Shown in pieces: positions 7,916 through 16,300 of a DNA stretch of 64,000 nt. The notes beneath the pieces were generated by a model. That model was not told where the DNA came from and did no database searches. It saw only the letters and a list, made by a program, of their open reading frames with translations. The DNA lies in assembly GCA_000719025.1 (NCBI GenBank), contig JODP01000006.1:1-64000 (forward strand). The letters run 5' to 3'. Numbering within the stretch: the first letter of the stretch is position 1; each line of letters begins with the position of its first letter. The position numbers were made by a program, and so were the translations under genes. Origin of the DNA: Kineosporia aurantiaca JCM 3230. GTDB taxonomy: Bacteria > Actinomycetota > Actinomycetes > Actinomycetales > Kineosporiaceae.

Positions 7916-8695
7916 TCAGGCGGTGCGGTACCGGGAGGCCAGCTGGGGGCTCTGGCCGCCGAAAGCGGCCAGGTCGGCGGCGAAGACCGCGTCCAGCAGA
8001 CCGGTGTCCTCGACCCCGGGGGCCACCACGACCTCCCCGAGTTCCAGGCCGCGCAGGCTGGCGGTGACCACGTCGTCGGCGCTCATCCGGGGTACGGCGC
8101 TGAGGTCCATGCCCTGGCGCTCGTGGAACTCGGTGGCCACCACGCCCGGGCAGACGACCTGGACCTGCACGCCGGTGCCCTCGAGCTCCGCGCTGAGGGT
8201 CTGCGACATCGCCACGGCGAAGGCCAGGCCCCCGGCGTAGACGGCGCGACGCGGCATCACCGAGCTGGGCGCGGGGCCGCTGAAGGCGATCATGCCGGCC
8301 ACGTTGATGATGGTGCCTTCGCCGCGGGCCTGCATGCCGCCCACGACCGCCCGGGTGAGCAGCGTCGGAGCGAGCACCTTGATCTGGGCCAGCTCGCGGG
8401 CCTTGTCGGCGGGCAGGTCGGCCAGCGGCATGTAGTGCGCGACGCCGGCGTTGTTCACCAGCATCGTAATCTCTTCGGCGGCAGCTACTTCGGCGACGGC
8501 GTCAATGCCTTCGGGGGTGGACAGGTCGGCTGCGATACCGCGGACGGTGACCTCCGGGTGGGCGGCGGCGAACTCCTTCAGTCGCTCCTCGCGACGCCCC
8601 ACGATGATCAGGTCGTAGCCCTGTGCGGCCAGCCGCTCCGCGAAGGCCTTGCCGATCCCGGACGTGGCGCCGGTGACGAGTGCGAGCTTGCTCAT
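7916..8695 (-). CDS. short-chain dehydrogenase/reductase lacking the catalytic Lys
   Basis: 259 residues. The Rossmann opening LVTGATSGIGKAFAERL binds NADP(H), and LVNNAGV is the second family motif. The active-site strand reads INVAGMIAFSG, and the expected YxxxK appears as YAGGL: the tyrosine is kept but lysine is replaced by leucine. The start has GGAAAGATCC upstream. It is the last gene of a minus-strand group after the NTF2-like and dehydrogenase genes, 90 bp behind, and that group is divergent to an MmyB-like regulator. Family known; substrate unknown; activity is uncertain because of the missing lysine. Confidence 0.85.
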   Translation of the reverse strand: MSKLALVTGATSGIGKAFAERLAAQGYDLIIVGRREERLKEFAAAHPEVTVRGIAADLSTPEGIDAVAEVAAAEEITMLVNNAGVAHYMPLADLPADKARELAQIKVLAPTLLTRAVVGGMQARGEGTIINVAGMIAFSGPAPSSVMPRRAVYAGGLAFAVAMSQTLSAELEGTGVQVQVVCPGVVATEFHERQGMDLSAVPRMSADDVVTASLRGLELGEVVVAPGVEDTGLLDAVFAADLAAFGGQSPQLASRYRTA

Positions 8696-8785
8696 GGATC
8701 TTTCCTTCCAGATGAATGACGCCCGCGGCCGGCTCGGCCGCGGAAGGAACCCGGAGTACGGGTAGTCAGTGATTGATTCAGCGAT

Positions 8786-9397
8786 TCAGTGATTGATGAT
8801 GCTGTCCGCGTGCAGCCACTGCAGGTCGGCGGCGAGTTGCCCGCTGACCCCGTCGGGCCGGTCGTCCCCGAGAAGGTCGCCGGGAATGGGGTAACCGTTG
8901 CGGCCCAGATGCCAGGCGAGACAGCGGTAGGAGGGGCGCCGGCCCGCGAAGTCCTCCGGTGACAGCGGCAGGGTCGTGCCGGGAACGGCGGGGGTGAGGG
9001 TGTCCCGTTCGTACACCGAGGTGATGGCCTGGATCCGCCACCCCTGGTCGGTGCGCACTGCCCGGTACTGCGAGCGGGCGAAGGAGCACAGGTCGGCCTG
9101 GACGCCGGCGACGTCGGTGCGGAACTCGATGACCAGGGGCAGTTCGGCCCAGGCCCGGTCGCCGTGCACCCGCACCGCCGGGGGCGAGAGCCGGTGGACG
9201 CCCCGCGACCCGCCGACGTCCATGGACCGGGACCGCTCGATGAAGTCCGCCGCGCTGCCGTCGAACCAGGACATCGCGATGGTGGCGTCCGCGGTGTAGC
9301 AGGCGGCCATCTCGCTCCAGCGCGCTCGATCGCGGCTCTGGCGTTCGCGCAGGAGCAGGGCCGTCACCGCGACGACGGCTTCGGCGTCCTGGTTCAT
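8786..9397 (-). CDS. NTF2-like (SnoaL-type) domain protein
   Basis: 203 residues. The first 130 residues follow the SnoaL_4 layout: a helix with LLLRERQSRDRARWSEMAAC, YTADATIAMSW, the strand WAELPLVIEFR, and a YRAVRTDQGWRIQAIT hairpin. This cone-like fold serves polyketide cyclases, isomerases and dehydratases, or simply binds hydrophobic ligands. It has a C-terminal extension of about 60 residues. Its start overlaps the stop of the upstream dehydrogenase by four bases, so the two are coupled. A role beside the SDR in small-molecule metabolism is likely. Confidence 0.8.
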   Translation of the reverse strand: MNQDAEAVVAVTALLLRERQSRDRARWSEMAACYTADATIAMSWFDGSAADFIERSRSMDVGGSRGVHRLSPPAVRVHGDRAWAELPLVIEFRTDVAGVQADLCSFARSQYRAVRTDQGWRIQAITSVYERDTLTPAVPGTTLPLSPEDFAGRRPSYRCLAWHLGRNGYPIPGDLLGDDRPDGVSGQLAADLQWLHADSIINH

Positions 9398-10299
9398 GCG
9401 TCCTGCCTGGGCCGGGCGGCCGCGGCGCGCGGGAGGCGGCCGACCAGGGCGGGCAGGCCCCGCGCACCGGCGTGGGCCCGGGCGACCACCTCGCCCGCGT
9501 CCAGGCCGGCCTCGTCCATGGCGGTCGCGAACAGGTCGATGTCGAGGTCCTCGACGGCCGCCAGGTGGGCCACGGTCTCGGGGTTGACCATCTCGCCGAG
9601 CAGGGTGAGGGCCCGGCTACCGGCGCTGCCCAGGCGCAGGGCCTCGACCAGGCGGTCGGGGTCGGTGCCGCTGCCGGCGGCCAGTCGCACGACGTCGGCG
9701 ATCGCGGCCTGGTTGAGGATCAGCAGGGCGTTGTTGAACAGCTTCGCCGCCTGGCCGGTCCCGATCGGCCCCATCGCGACGATGTGGGTGGCGAACGCGG
9801 CGAAGACCGGCCGGCAGCGGCTGAGGGCCTCCTCGTCCCCGCCGGCCAGGACCGTCAGGGAGCGGGCCTCGGCGGCCGGGCGCCCTCCGCTGACCGGGGC
9901 ATCGACGTAGCGGGCGCCGGCCGCGGCGCACAGTTCGCCCAGCTGCTGGCTGCTGCTGGGGGTCCCGGTGCCGTGGTTGACCACGATCGTCCCTGGGCGC
10001 AGCCCCGCCAGCAGGCCGTCGGTGCCGTCGGTGCCGTGGGCGAGCAGATGGCGCAGGTCCTCGTCGGTGCTCACGCACACGGCGACGATGTCGCAGGCGG
10101 CGGCCAGGTCGGCCGGGGTGGCGTGCACCGTGGCCGGAGTGTTGCCCAGGCGTTCGATCGACGCGGGGCGCCGGGCCCAGACGTGCAGGGCAAAGCCGGC
10201 CTCGGCGACGGCGGTGGCCATCGGCAGCCCCTGGTCGCCGAGCCCGATGAAGCCGACCTGCACCGGAGGGTCGTCCGATGATGCTGCCACGGGTGTCAT
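9394..10299 (-). CDS. NAD(P)-dependent beta-hydroxyacid dehydrogenase family protein
   Basis: 301 residues. The Rossmann motif GFIGLGDQGLPMA lies at about residues 15-28, the substrate loop is DAPVSGGRPAA, and the catalytic lysine lies in GQAAKLFNNALL, as in 3-hydroxyisobutyrate and tartronate-semialdehyde reductases. Imine reductases share this fold, but the lysine here argues for a hydroxyacid substrate. It is first in a dehydrogenase/NTF2-like/SDR operon. The promoter would lie in the 190-bp gap facing the MmyB-like regulator. Confidence 0.88.
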   Translation of the reverse strand: MTPVAASSDDPPVQVGFIGLGDQGLPMATAVAEAGFALHVWARRPASIERLGNTPATVHATPADLAAACDIVAVCVSTDEDLRHLLAHGTDGTDGLLAGLRPGTIVVNHGTGTPSSSQQLGELCAAAGARYVDAPVSGGRPAAEARSLTVLAGGDEEALSRCRPVFAAFATHIVAMGPIGTGQAAKLFNNALLILNQAAIADVVRLAAGSGTDPDRLVEALRLGSAGSRALTLLGEMVNPETVAHLAAVEDLDIDLFATAMDEAGLDAGEVVARAHAGARGLPALVGRLPRAAAARPRQDA

Positions 10300-10487
10300 G
10301 AGTCGTCCTTATTGGTGGGAAGGGTCCCCGACGACGGTCTGAGGACGCCGGCTCGCTGGTGGGCGAGTTCCGCAGGACCAGACTCACTCCCGGTCCACGA
10401 TCAAGGCAGTACCGAGCGTTTCCTGGTAATGCCACTCCCAGGATCGGCTGCCCGCCCCGCGTCCTGCATCGGGCTACCGTGATCGTC

Positions 10488-11300
10488 ATGACGGACGACC
10501 TGCTCGCGGGATATCTCCGCGCTCGCCGTGGACAGCTGCGCCCGGCGGATGTGGGCATGCCGGAGGGCAACGCCCGGCGCCGGGTGACGGGTCTGCGCCG
10601 CGAGGAGGTGGCCCTCCTGGCGGGGATCAGCGCCGACTACTACCTGCGCCTGGAGCAGGGCCGCGGGGGAATCCCGTCGCAGGAGGTGCTGCGGTCCCTG
10701 GCCCGGGCACTGCGCCTGGACGATGCGGCCACCGGCTACCTGACCAGCCTGGGCATGCCTGCCGCGGTCGAGCCGCCGCCGACGGTGGCGGCCGAGGAAA
10801 CCCCGGAAACGGTGAAGAACCTCGTAAAGATCCTTCCGCTGCCCGCTTTCGTGGCCGGGCAGTACTTCGACATCCTCGCCGCGAACGACGGCGCCCGCAA
10901 ACTCTCCCCGGAGCTGGTGCCGGGCCGCAACCGGCTGCGCTCGTTCTTCCTGGTCCAGGCCGAGAAGGACCTCTACAGCGACTGGGACACCACCGCGCGG
11001 CGTTTCGTCGCCGTGATCCGGGACACCGTCGGCCGCGGAGCCACTCGCCCGGACTTCCTCAGCCTGATCAGCGAGTTGTCCGAGCAGAGCCCGACTTTCC
11101 GCGAGCTGTGGAACCGCCACGACGTCGCCAACCGGGACACCGAGCCGGCTCTGCTGCGGCATCCGGTCGTCGGACCCCTGCGGCTGAACCTGGAGCAGCT
11201 GAACCTCGCGGGCGTGCCGGGCCAGTACCTGGTCATCTACCACCCCACCGCCGGCTCGCCGGACGCCGACCGCCTCGCCGAGCTGCTGAACACCCCGTAG
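10488..11300 (+). CDS. XRE family regulator with MmyB-like ligand domain
   Basis: 270 residues from the ATG at 10488; a longer in-frame start at 10359 lies in the divergent promoter region and is less likely. The N-terminal HTH (residues 1-90) carries RRRVTGLRREEVALLAGIS and YYLRLEQGRG, the hallmark of this group. The C-terminal PAS-like MmyB domain shows LPAFVAGQYFDILAAN and LVIYHPTAGSPDADRL. MmyB-like regulators are known to sit divergent to short-chain dehydrogenase genes and to bind a fatty-acid-like ligand. Here the divergent operon ends in an SDR, so it most likely controls that operon. Confidence 0.93.
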   Translation: MTDDLLAGYLRARRGQLRPADVGMPEGNARRRVTGLRREEVALLAGISADYYLRLEQGRGGIPSQEVLRSLARALRLDDAATGYLTSLGMPAAVEPPPTVAAEETPETVKNLVKILPLPAFVAGQYFDILAANDGARKLSPELVPGRNRLRSFFLVQAEKDLYSDWDTTARRFVAVIRDTVGRGATRPDFLSLISELSEQSPTFRELWNRHDVANRDTEPALLRHPVVGPLRLNLEQLNLAGVPGQYLVIYHPTAGSPDADRLAELLNTP

Positions 11301-11303
11301 AGG

Positions 11304-11705
11304 TCAGCGCAGCAGCGAGCGCTGGTGCAGGTCGTCGAAGATGAGCTGGTCCACCGGGGCCACCTGATCCCGGTCGGCGTAGGTCAGCCAGACGACCTCG
11401 GCAATCTCGCTGCTGGCGACCGGTTCACCTTCGTACTCGGCCGTGTAGCAGGCCATCTGGACGACCGTGCCCTCCGGATGCCCGTCGGCCTGGGCCTGGA
11501 AGGTGCCGACGTGCACGGCCGTCCCAGGACGGACGGCGACGGCCAGTTCCTCGCTGATCTCCCGGACCAGGGTGTCGGTGTCGCTCTCACCCGGCTCGCG
11601 CTTACCCCCCGGAAGGTAGTAGACGTCCTTGCCCCGTGACCGGGTGCTCAGGATGCGGCCGTTATCCAGGTGGATCAGGGCGATCTTGTCGATCAGGATG
11701 GTCAT
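11304..11705 (-). CDS. Nudix hydrolase
   Basis: 133 residues from the ATG at 11705, which overlaps the preceding gene by four bases (ATGA). The Nudix box is complete: GGKREPGESDTDTLVREI followed by SEEL, giving GX5EX7REX2EE. Enzymes of this family hydrolyse nucleoside diphosphate derivatives such as dNTPs, ADP-ribose or 8-oxo-dGTP using Mg2+. The specific substrate is not deducible. It is the last gene of an operon with two NTF2-like genes, and its stop lies four bases from that of the convergent regulator. Confidence 0.9.
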   Translation of the reverse strand: MTILIDKIALIHLDNGRILSTRSRGKDVYYLPGGKREPGESDTDTLVREISEELAVAVRPGTAVHVGTFQAQADGHPEGTVVQMACYTAEYEGEPVASSEIAEVVWLTYADRDQVAPVDQLIFDDLHQRSLLR

Positions 11706-12586
11706 CGCGTTCCTTCGTCTCGAGGTGCCTGGCTGGAGGGCGAGAGGGGCTGACGACGCAGGCGCACAGTGCGACGCGCGATCCGCCACCCGTTGGCAGT
11801 CCGAACGAGTTCGTCCTGGTAGACGGCACTTCCCGTAGTGGCGTCGGCCATGACCGCGATCGCCTTGGAGACCGCCGTGGCCCGCCTACCGTCGTGAGCA
11901 GTGACCACCACATTGGTGACGTGATGACCGACCGGGTTGCGCTCTCCCATCGCCAGCGCAGCCTGGGTCACCGCGTCGAGCCCGGTGAGCACCTTCCCGC
12001 CCACGGGTGTCAGGTCGTAGGTGACGTCCGGGGTGAACACGGTGCCGAGGTCGGCCCAGGCGCCTTCGTCGACCACATGGCCGTGCCGGGCGATCACTTC
12101 GTGGATGGCCAGGCGATCATCGGGTGCGAGCACGGACGATCGTGAGAGCTCTTCGGCCAGGAAACGATTGCGTTCCTGCAGCAGCCTCGTCATGTAGCCG
12201 GTCAGCAGAAGACGGTCGACCAGCCGCCCTACCGCACCCACCGGGGAGGCGAAGTCGACGACGTCCACCATTCGTGTTCCGTCACCGGACGCGTCGAAAC
12301 GATGCTCGTGACGCCAGTGGGCGAACGGGCCGGACACCTGCTCGTCCACGAACCGGTGAGGCCTTTCGTGGACGCTGATCCGCGAGGTCATCCGGAAAGG
12401 AATCCCGAAGTGCCGTGCACGCCAGGTGACCGTGTCACCCAGCTTCATCGTTCCCGAGGTGATGCCGGCGACCGCGGTTTCCCCCGACCGCCGCATCGAC
12501 TGCGTGTGGGCGTCCACGGAGAGGCTGAGCTCAAAGCACGCTGCGGGCTCGGCGCTCAGATCGGTCTGCAGGTGAATGCGCGGCAT
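11702..12586 (-). CDS. SRPBCC domain fused to SnoaL/NTF2-like domain
   Basis: 294 residues from the ATG at 12586, chosen for the GGAAGG site just before it. Residues 1-150 form an SRPBCC (cyclase/START-like) domain: MPRIHLQTDLSAEPAACFEL, VTWRARHFGIPFRMTSRI and the C-terminal helix LLLTGYMTRLLQERN. Residues 165-290 form an NTF2-like domain with IHEVIARHGHVVDEGAWADL, FTPDVTYDL and GWRIARRTVRLR. Both are hydrophobic-ligand cavities, so the protein could bind or cyclise one substrate in two steps. It lies 20 bp after the DUF4440-like gene and overlaps the Nudix start. Confidence 0.8.
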   Translation of the reverse strand: MPRIHLQTDLSAEPAACFELSLSVDAHTQSMRRSGETAVAGITSGTMKLGDTVTWRARHFGIPFRMTSRISVHERPHRFVDEQVSGPFAHWRHEHRFDASGDGTRMVDVVDFASPVGAVGRLVDRLLLTGYMTRLLQERNRFLAEELSRSSVLAPDDRLAIHEVIARHGHVVDEGAWADLGTVFTPDVTYDLTPVGGKVLTGLDAVTQAALAMGERNPVGHHVTNVVVTAHDGRRATAVSKAIAVMADATTGSAVYQDELVRTANGWRIARRTVRLRRQPLSPSSQAPRDEGTR

Positions 12587-12606
12587 CAGCGGATCCTTCC
12601 CACGAC

Positions 12607-12990
12607 TCACCCGTCCGCCGGGAGCAGCGCCGGGTCCAGCGAGCTGAACTGCAGTGCGGCCAGGCGCCAACCGGCGCCCGGCAGCTGAATCCACACCTGG
12701 CTGAACCGGGTGGTCAACGTCATCGCCGTCCCACCCCAGACCGACGCGCTGCGCTGGATTCCCCGCACGATCGCGGTCGGGCCGTGACGGCGCACGTCCA
12801 CGTCGGACGTCTGCAGAGCGGTATAGGACAGGTCGGCGAACTTGTCGATCCACTGCTGCTTGGTCAGCACGTAGCCGCGCTCGCCGATGGAGGCGAAGTC
12901 CTGGTCCAGCAGCTCGTTCAGCCGGGCGGCGTCGGCCCGCAGTTCCGCGTCCACGAAGTCTGCGTGCAGCGCGAGCACGTCCGGGTCCAT
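12607..12990 (-). CDS. DUF4440/NTF2-like protein
   Basis: 127 residues, a single NTF2-like domain: an N-terminal helix (ALHADFVDAELRADAARLNE), the loop FASIGERGYVLTKQQWIDKF, and the C-terminal strands SQVWIQLPGAGWRLAALQ. The GERG and QW positions match DUF4440 proteins (calcium/calmodulin-dependent kinase II association-like fold), usually steroid-isomerase-like or ligand-binding. It is the first gene of the operon with SRPBCC-NTF2 and Nudix. Function unknown. Confidence 0.8.
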   Translation of the reverse strand: MDPDVLALHADFVDAELRADAARLNELLDQDFASIGERGYVLTKQQWIDKFADLSYTALQTSDVDVRRHGPTAIVRGIQRSASVWGGTAMTLTTRFSQVWIQLPGAGWRLAALQFSSLDPALLPADG

Positions 12991-13161
12991 GAGCTCATCC
13001 TCCCACCCCCTGTGGGCTGGATCACGGCCGAAGGGGAACTCCTGGCAGGGGCGAAGGGCGGCTGACGTTCACCGGGCTTGCGCTCGGCCCGGCGCCGGGC
13101 TAATCAATTCCGGACGGCGCAGCGGTGGCTGCGTGAGTATCGGCGACCATGGACGGTAGGA

Positions 13162-13962
13162 ATGAACACCGCTGCGCGGCTGACCTGGTTGTGGATCCTG
13201 ATCGTGGGCGTCGGGCTGTACCTGCTGGTCCGGCACACCCTGATCGCCACCGGTGACCCGAACTACCTGCCGGCCCTGATCCTGCTCGGGGCGGCGGTGG
13301 TGCCGGTGTCGTTCGTGGCGTTCGTGTCGGAACGGCAGTTGCCGTATGACGTTTCCTCCGGGCTCCTGGTCATCATCGCACTGGTGGGCGGGGTGATCGG
13401 GACGGTGGTGGCCGGGTCGCTGGAGTACCGGACCCTGACCGACCTGGGCGTGCTGCCCCTGGTGTGGGTCGCGGTGTTCGAGGAGGCGGCCAAGTTGATC
13501 GCGCCCGCTGCGGTGCTGTTCTTCACGCAGCACCGGCGTCATCCGGCTGATGGTCTGCTGCTGGGGGTGGCGGCCGGGGCCGGGTTCGCGGTCCTGGAGA
13601 CCATGGGTTACGCGTTCGTCGTGCTGATCCAGTCGAACGGCAACATCAGCGCGGTCGACGGGGTCCTGCTGGTCCGGGGGCTGCTCAGCCCGGCCGCGCA
13701 CATGGCCTGGACCGGTCTGACCGCGGCGGCGCTGTGGCGGACCGCCGGCCGGGGTGAGGGCGCGTTCTCGGGCCTGCGGTTCGTGGCCGTCTTCCTGCTC
13801 GCGGTGATCCTGCACGCCGCCTGGGACAGCATCCACACCGAGACCGGGTACGCCGTGCTGGCCGCCATCAGCCTTATCCTGCTGTTCGGCACCGTGCACG
13901 GGCTACGGCAGGCGGCTAACCAGAACCTGCGGGGCCGGATTCCGCGCGCGGTCTTCCGCTGA
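13162..13962 (+). CDS. PrsW-type intramembrane metalloprotease
   Basis: 266 residues from the ATG at 13162. About eight hydrophobic helices are visible. The zinc-binding family motifs are FEEAAKL (EExxK), then FAVLETMGYAF, AAHMAWTGL and HAAWDSIH. PrsW proteases cleave membrane-bound anti-sigma factors or secreted peptides, and many actinobacterial copies have no known target. The gene ends three bases before the stop of the convergent 144-aa gene. A target cannot be assigned, though the window also holds a membrane-bound sigma fusion at 32.5 kb. Confidence 0.85.
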   Translation: MNTAARLTWLWILIVGVGLYLLVRHTLIATGDPNYLPALILLGAAVVPVSFVAFVSERQLPYDVSSGLLVIIALVGGVIGTVVAGSLEYRTLTDLGVLPLVWVAVFEEAAKLIAPAAVLFFTQHRRHPADGLLLGVAAGAGFAVLETMGYAFVVLIQSNGNISAVDGVLLVRGLLSPAAHMAWTGLTAAALWRTAGRGEGAFSGLRFVAVFLLAVILHAAWDSIHTETGYAVLAAISLILLFGTVHGLRQAANQNLRGRIPRAVFR

Positions 13963-13965
13963 TCC

Positions 13966-14400
13966 TTACTCGGGTGGGAGGGCGGCCAGGCGGGGCAGGA
14001 ACTCCTGGGCCAGGTCGATCGCGTCGGGGCGTAGGTCCTCGCACTGCTCACGTGTGAGGTATTGAGCGCTGAGCACGGCCAGCCCGTACAGGTGCACGCC
14101 GATCGTGGCGCCGGGGTCGGTTCCGGTCAGGGCTTCCGGGTCGCCCTCGATGCTGCGCAGGACCGCCTCGACCAGGTCCGCCGCCACGTCCTGATCGGCC
14201 CGGGCCGCGACGCGCTCGCAGAACTCCTGCCGCTCCTGCGGATCCATGGTGCTGATCGCGTGTTTCGCGGCCACGGAGAAGGAGGCCAGGGAGGCGGCGG
14301 GAACTTCGATATCGGGATCGTCCTCGTACGCGGCGCTGGCGCGCTCGTGGTCGTAGGGCAGGAAGATCGCCACGAGCGTGGGGATGTCGCTGGTCGGCAT
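13966..14400 (-). CDS. hypothetical protein, paralogue of the 58752-59189 gene
   Basis: 144 residues with no recognised domain. It aligns end to end with the protein at 58752-59189. Shared blocks include LVAIFLPYD / LVAVFLPFD, AASLASFSVAA / AASLGSFSVAA, RQEFC / RQDFC, EGDPEALTGTD / EGDHDALTGTD and GVHLYGLAVLS / GVHLYGLSLLS. It is predicted mostly helical and cytoplasmic. It starts five bases after the stop of the 86-aa helical gene, and the 145-aa paralogue is likewise adjacent to an 86-aa gene, so the two proteins probably work together. Confidence 0.75.
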   Translation of the reverse strand: MPTSDIPTLVAIFLPYDHERASAAYEDDPDIEVPAASLASFSVAAKHAISTMDPQERQEFCERVAARADQDVAADLVEAVLRSIEGDPEALTGTDPGATIGVHLYGLAVLSAQYLTREQCEDLRPDAIDLAQEFLPRLAALPPE

Positions 14401-14405
14401 CGTTC

Positions 14406-14666
14406 TCAGCTGCCTTCGGCGACGCTGAGGGCAAGGGCCTGGATCTCCAGGGCGCGTTCGGAAGCGCCCTTGAGGGCGTCGCTCAGCGCGTCCAGCTGCT
14501 CCTTGACCGCGGCCATCCCCTCGACCAGGCTCTGCGCCCCGATCGCCTCGGCTGCGGCCGCGATCTCCTCGGCCTGCTGCGCGGTCCCGCTGCTCTCGGC
14601 GGTGGCCTCGTCGATCCGGCCGGCCACGCCGCTGATCAGCTCCACCAGTTCGTCGATCCTGGACAC
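14406..14666 (-). CDS. 86-aa helical-hairpin protein (copy 1 of a four-member family)
   Basis: The GTG at 14666 is chosen because the same GGAGG...CCTGGTGTC context recurs at 55467 and because it gives 86 residues, the exact length of two other copies. It starts VSRIDELVELISGV, has IDEAT at residues 18-22, a turn at IGAQSLV (42-48) and a second helix with VKEQLDALSDALKGAS. Two amphipathic helices of about 40 residues joined by a turn recall WXG100-sized proteins, but no WXG is present. There is no signal peptide. It is first in a two-gene unit with the 144-aa protein. Function unknown. Confidence 0.8.
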   Translation of the reverse strand: MSRIDELVELISGVAGRIDEATAESSGTAQQAEEIAAAAEAIGAQSLVEGMAAVKEQLDALSDALKGASERALEIQALALSVAEGS

Positions 14667-14899
14667 CAGGCCGCCCCTCCGCCGCAAGGATGTCTTTGAT
14701 CCGCGAACCCTACCGAAAGGTGCAAAGCGTGACCAGGCGTGAGCGGAACGGGGAGGCCGACCGGCGACCCGGAATCCGTTACGAGCGCTGCTGATCCTGA
14801 CGAGTTCGTCGCCGATCCCGTCGAGAAGAGCTGCTGGAAATACTTTCGTTCCCCACTGGACGGGTTGCCGTCGGGTGTCCCGCCCAGTGGGACGAACGA

Positions 14900-15709
14900 T
14901 CAGGCCTTCGAGACGACGACCTTGCCCTTGACGAGGGTGATCTTGTAGGCGACGACCTTGTGCGTGTACCGGTTCTTCGCGAAGATCCGGACGCCGTTCT
15001 TGACCTTGCCGGTACGGGTGCGGATCGAGGAGGCGCCCTTGGCGTTGTCCTGCTTGGTGATGCTGGCGGCGGACTGGCGGATGCGGGCCACAGTGACCTT
15101 CTTGTGCGCCTTGCGCGCGGTGGTCTTGGCCACGCCGCCGCTGTCACCGAACGAGGACTTGTCGGCCTTGGCGACCGTCTTGGTCGTGAGGTCGCTGGTG
15201 AGGTCGGCGAAACCGGTGGCCTCGGCATCGGCCTTCGGCGTCGTCGGGTCGGGCAAGGAGACGTAGGTGGCGCCGGACTTCTTGAGGTACGTCAGCGCCT
15301 GCTTGAACGCGGACTTACCGAAGACGGAATCCCACACGCCGCTGCGGATCCCGATCCAGCTGCCGACCCCCGCGATGTCCACCGAGTCGAACGAACCGCT
15401 GCTCCCGTCGCCGGAGGAAACGATGTGCTCGTTTCCGGCCCGGTCGACGATCACGGTGGCCTTGTACGTCTGGTCCGGATCCGCGGTGATGGCCATGACC
15501 GCGGTGAAACCCTCGGACAGCGCCGCCTTCTGGGAATCCTTGGTGAACCCGGCGACCTCGGCCAGAGCGTCGGCGACGGGGTAGGCGGCGGCCGCCGCCG
15601 AGCCGGTGGCCGCGTGCGTGGTGGTGGCCGTGGCGGCGTGCGCCGGGAGGGCGCCACCGGCGAGAACGGCGGCCACCAGTACGGAGGTGGCCAGCGAAGT
15701 GCGATGCAT
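14900..15709 (-). CDS. secreted protein of unknown function
   Basis: 269 residues from the ATG at 15709. A Sec signal peptide (RTSLATSVLVAAVLAGGALP) ends near AHA. The mature N-terminal domain, about residues 40-160, is alpha/beta with ITADPDQTYKATVIVDRAGN and IAGVGSWIGIRSGVW. The C-terminal 80 residues are strongly basic, with repeated lysines (KAHKKVTVARIRQSAASITK). The basic tail suggests binding to acidic cell-wall polymers or DNA outside the cell. No family recognised. It is monocistronic. Confidence 0.7.
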   Translation of the reverse strand: MHRTSLATSVLVAAVLAGGALPAHAATATTTHAATGSAAAAAYPVADALAEVAGFTKDSQKAALSEGFTAVMAITADPDQTYKATVIVDRAGNEHIVSSGDGSSGSFDSVDIAGVGSWIGIRSGVWDSVFGKSAFKQALTYLKKSGATYVSLPDPTTPKADAEATGFADLTSDLTTKTVAKADKSSFGDSGGVAKTTARKAHKKVTVARIRQSAASITKQDNAKGASSIRTRTGKVKNGVRIFAKNRYTHKVVAYKITLVKGKVVVSKA

Positions 15710-16038
15710 AGTGTTCTTTCCTGACGTTCGGGGCCCCGGCACGCCCTCCGCTGGTTCCCGGACCGTCAAGTTACCGAGTTCGGGCCCGGTCTGAGGGCAA
15801 AACGATCTTTATTGGCCCGGTCGAGGCTTCCGCTCGTATTGAGCGACCATTGCCTACTTTCGGTGATCATCCAGCAGCGATCCTGCGGCTCCACCGCTGG
15901 GGAGTTCGCGACCCTGTGTGGTCGGGACGGCACGGAAACCGATGCTGTTTCGCATCATTCGTCGCATCTGCCCGATCCGTGGCAGGCTCTGCGCCGATAC
16001 CGGGCGCCGAGCCCGGTACGGACACCTCGGGAGATGCT
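15710..16038. other. intergenic region, no gene seen
   Basis: About 330 bases between two divergent genes. I see no convincing coding frame. The segment should carry the promoter of the secreted protein gene (minus strand) and of the small gene at 16039. No clear operator was found. Confidence 0.5.
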
Positions 16039-16263
16039 GTGGCCGTTACGATCGACTTCACCAAGGCGCTGGACAAGGGTTTCCAGAGCAACAGCCTCAA
16101 GGAGATCCTGGACGCTCCGGTGTCCGCGCTCTCCGGGGTGACGGACACGGACGCGGAGCACCTGGCCGCCGACTTCAACATCAAGACGATCCGTGACCTG
16201 GGCACCAACAAGTTCTTCCGCCTCGCGTCGTCCCTGGTGACGCTGGCCGAGCACGAGGGCTGA
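16039..16263 (+). CDS. small helix-hairpin-helix-like protein
   Basis: 74 residues from the GTG at 16039, preceded by CGGGAGATGCT. The sequence has a short helical start (VTIDFTKALDKGFQSNSLKE) and then ILDAPVSALSGVTDTDAEHL and FNIKTIRDLGTNKFFRLASS. The LSGV-hydrophobic-DLG spacing resembles the helix-hairpin-helix-like repeats that act as DNA- or protein-interaction modules. It is followed by a strong terminator. Function unknown. Confidence 0.6.
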   Translation: MAVTIDFTKALDKGFQSNSLKEILDAPVSALSGVTDTDAEHLAADFNIKTIRDLGTNKFFRLASSLVTLAEHEG

Positions 16264-16276
16264 GACCCGTTGGGGG

Positions 16277-16300
16277 GCTGAGCCGGACACCCGGCTCAGC
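16277..16300 (+). terminator. perfect 10-bp stem terminator
   Basis: GCTGAGCCGG and CCGGCTCAGC are separated by four bases, 14 bp after the stop of the 74-aa gene. There is no T-run. Being symmetrical, it may also serve the convergent VWA operon. Confidence 0.7.
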
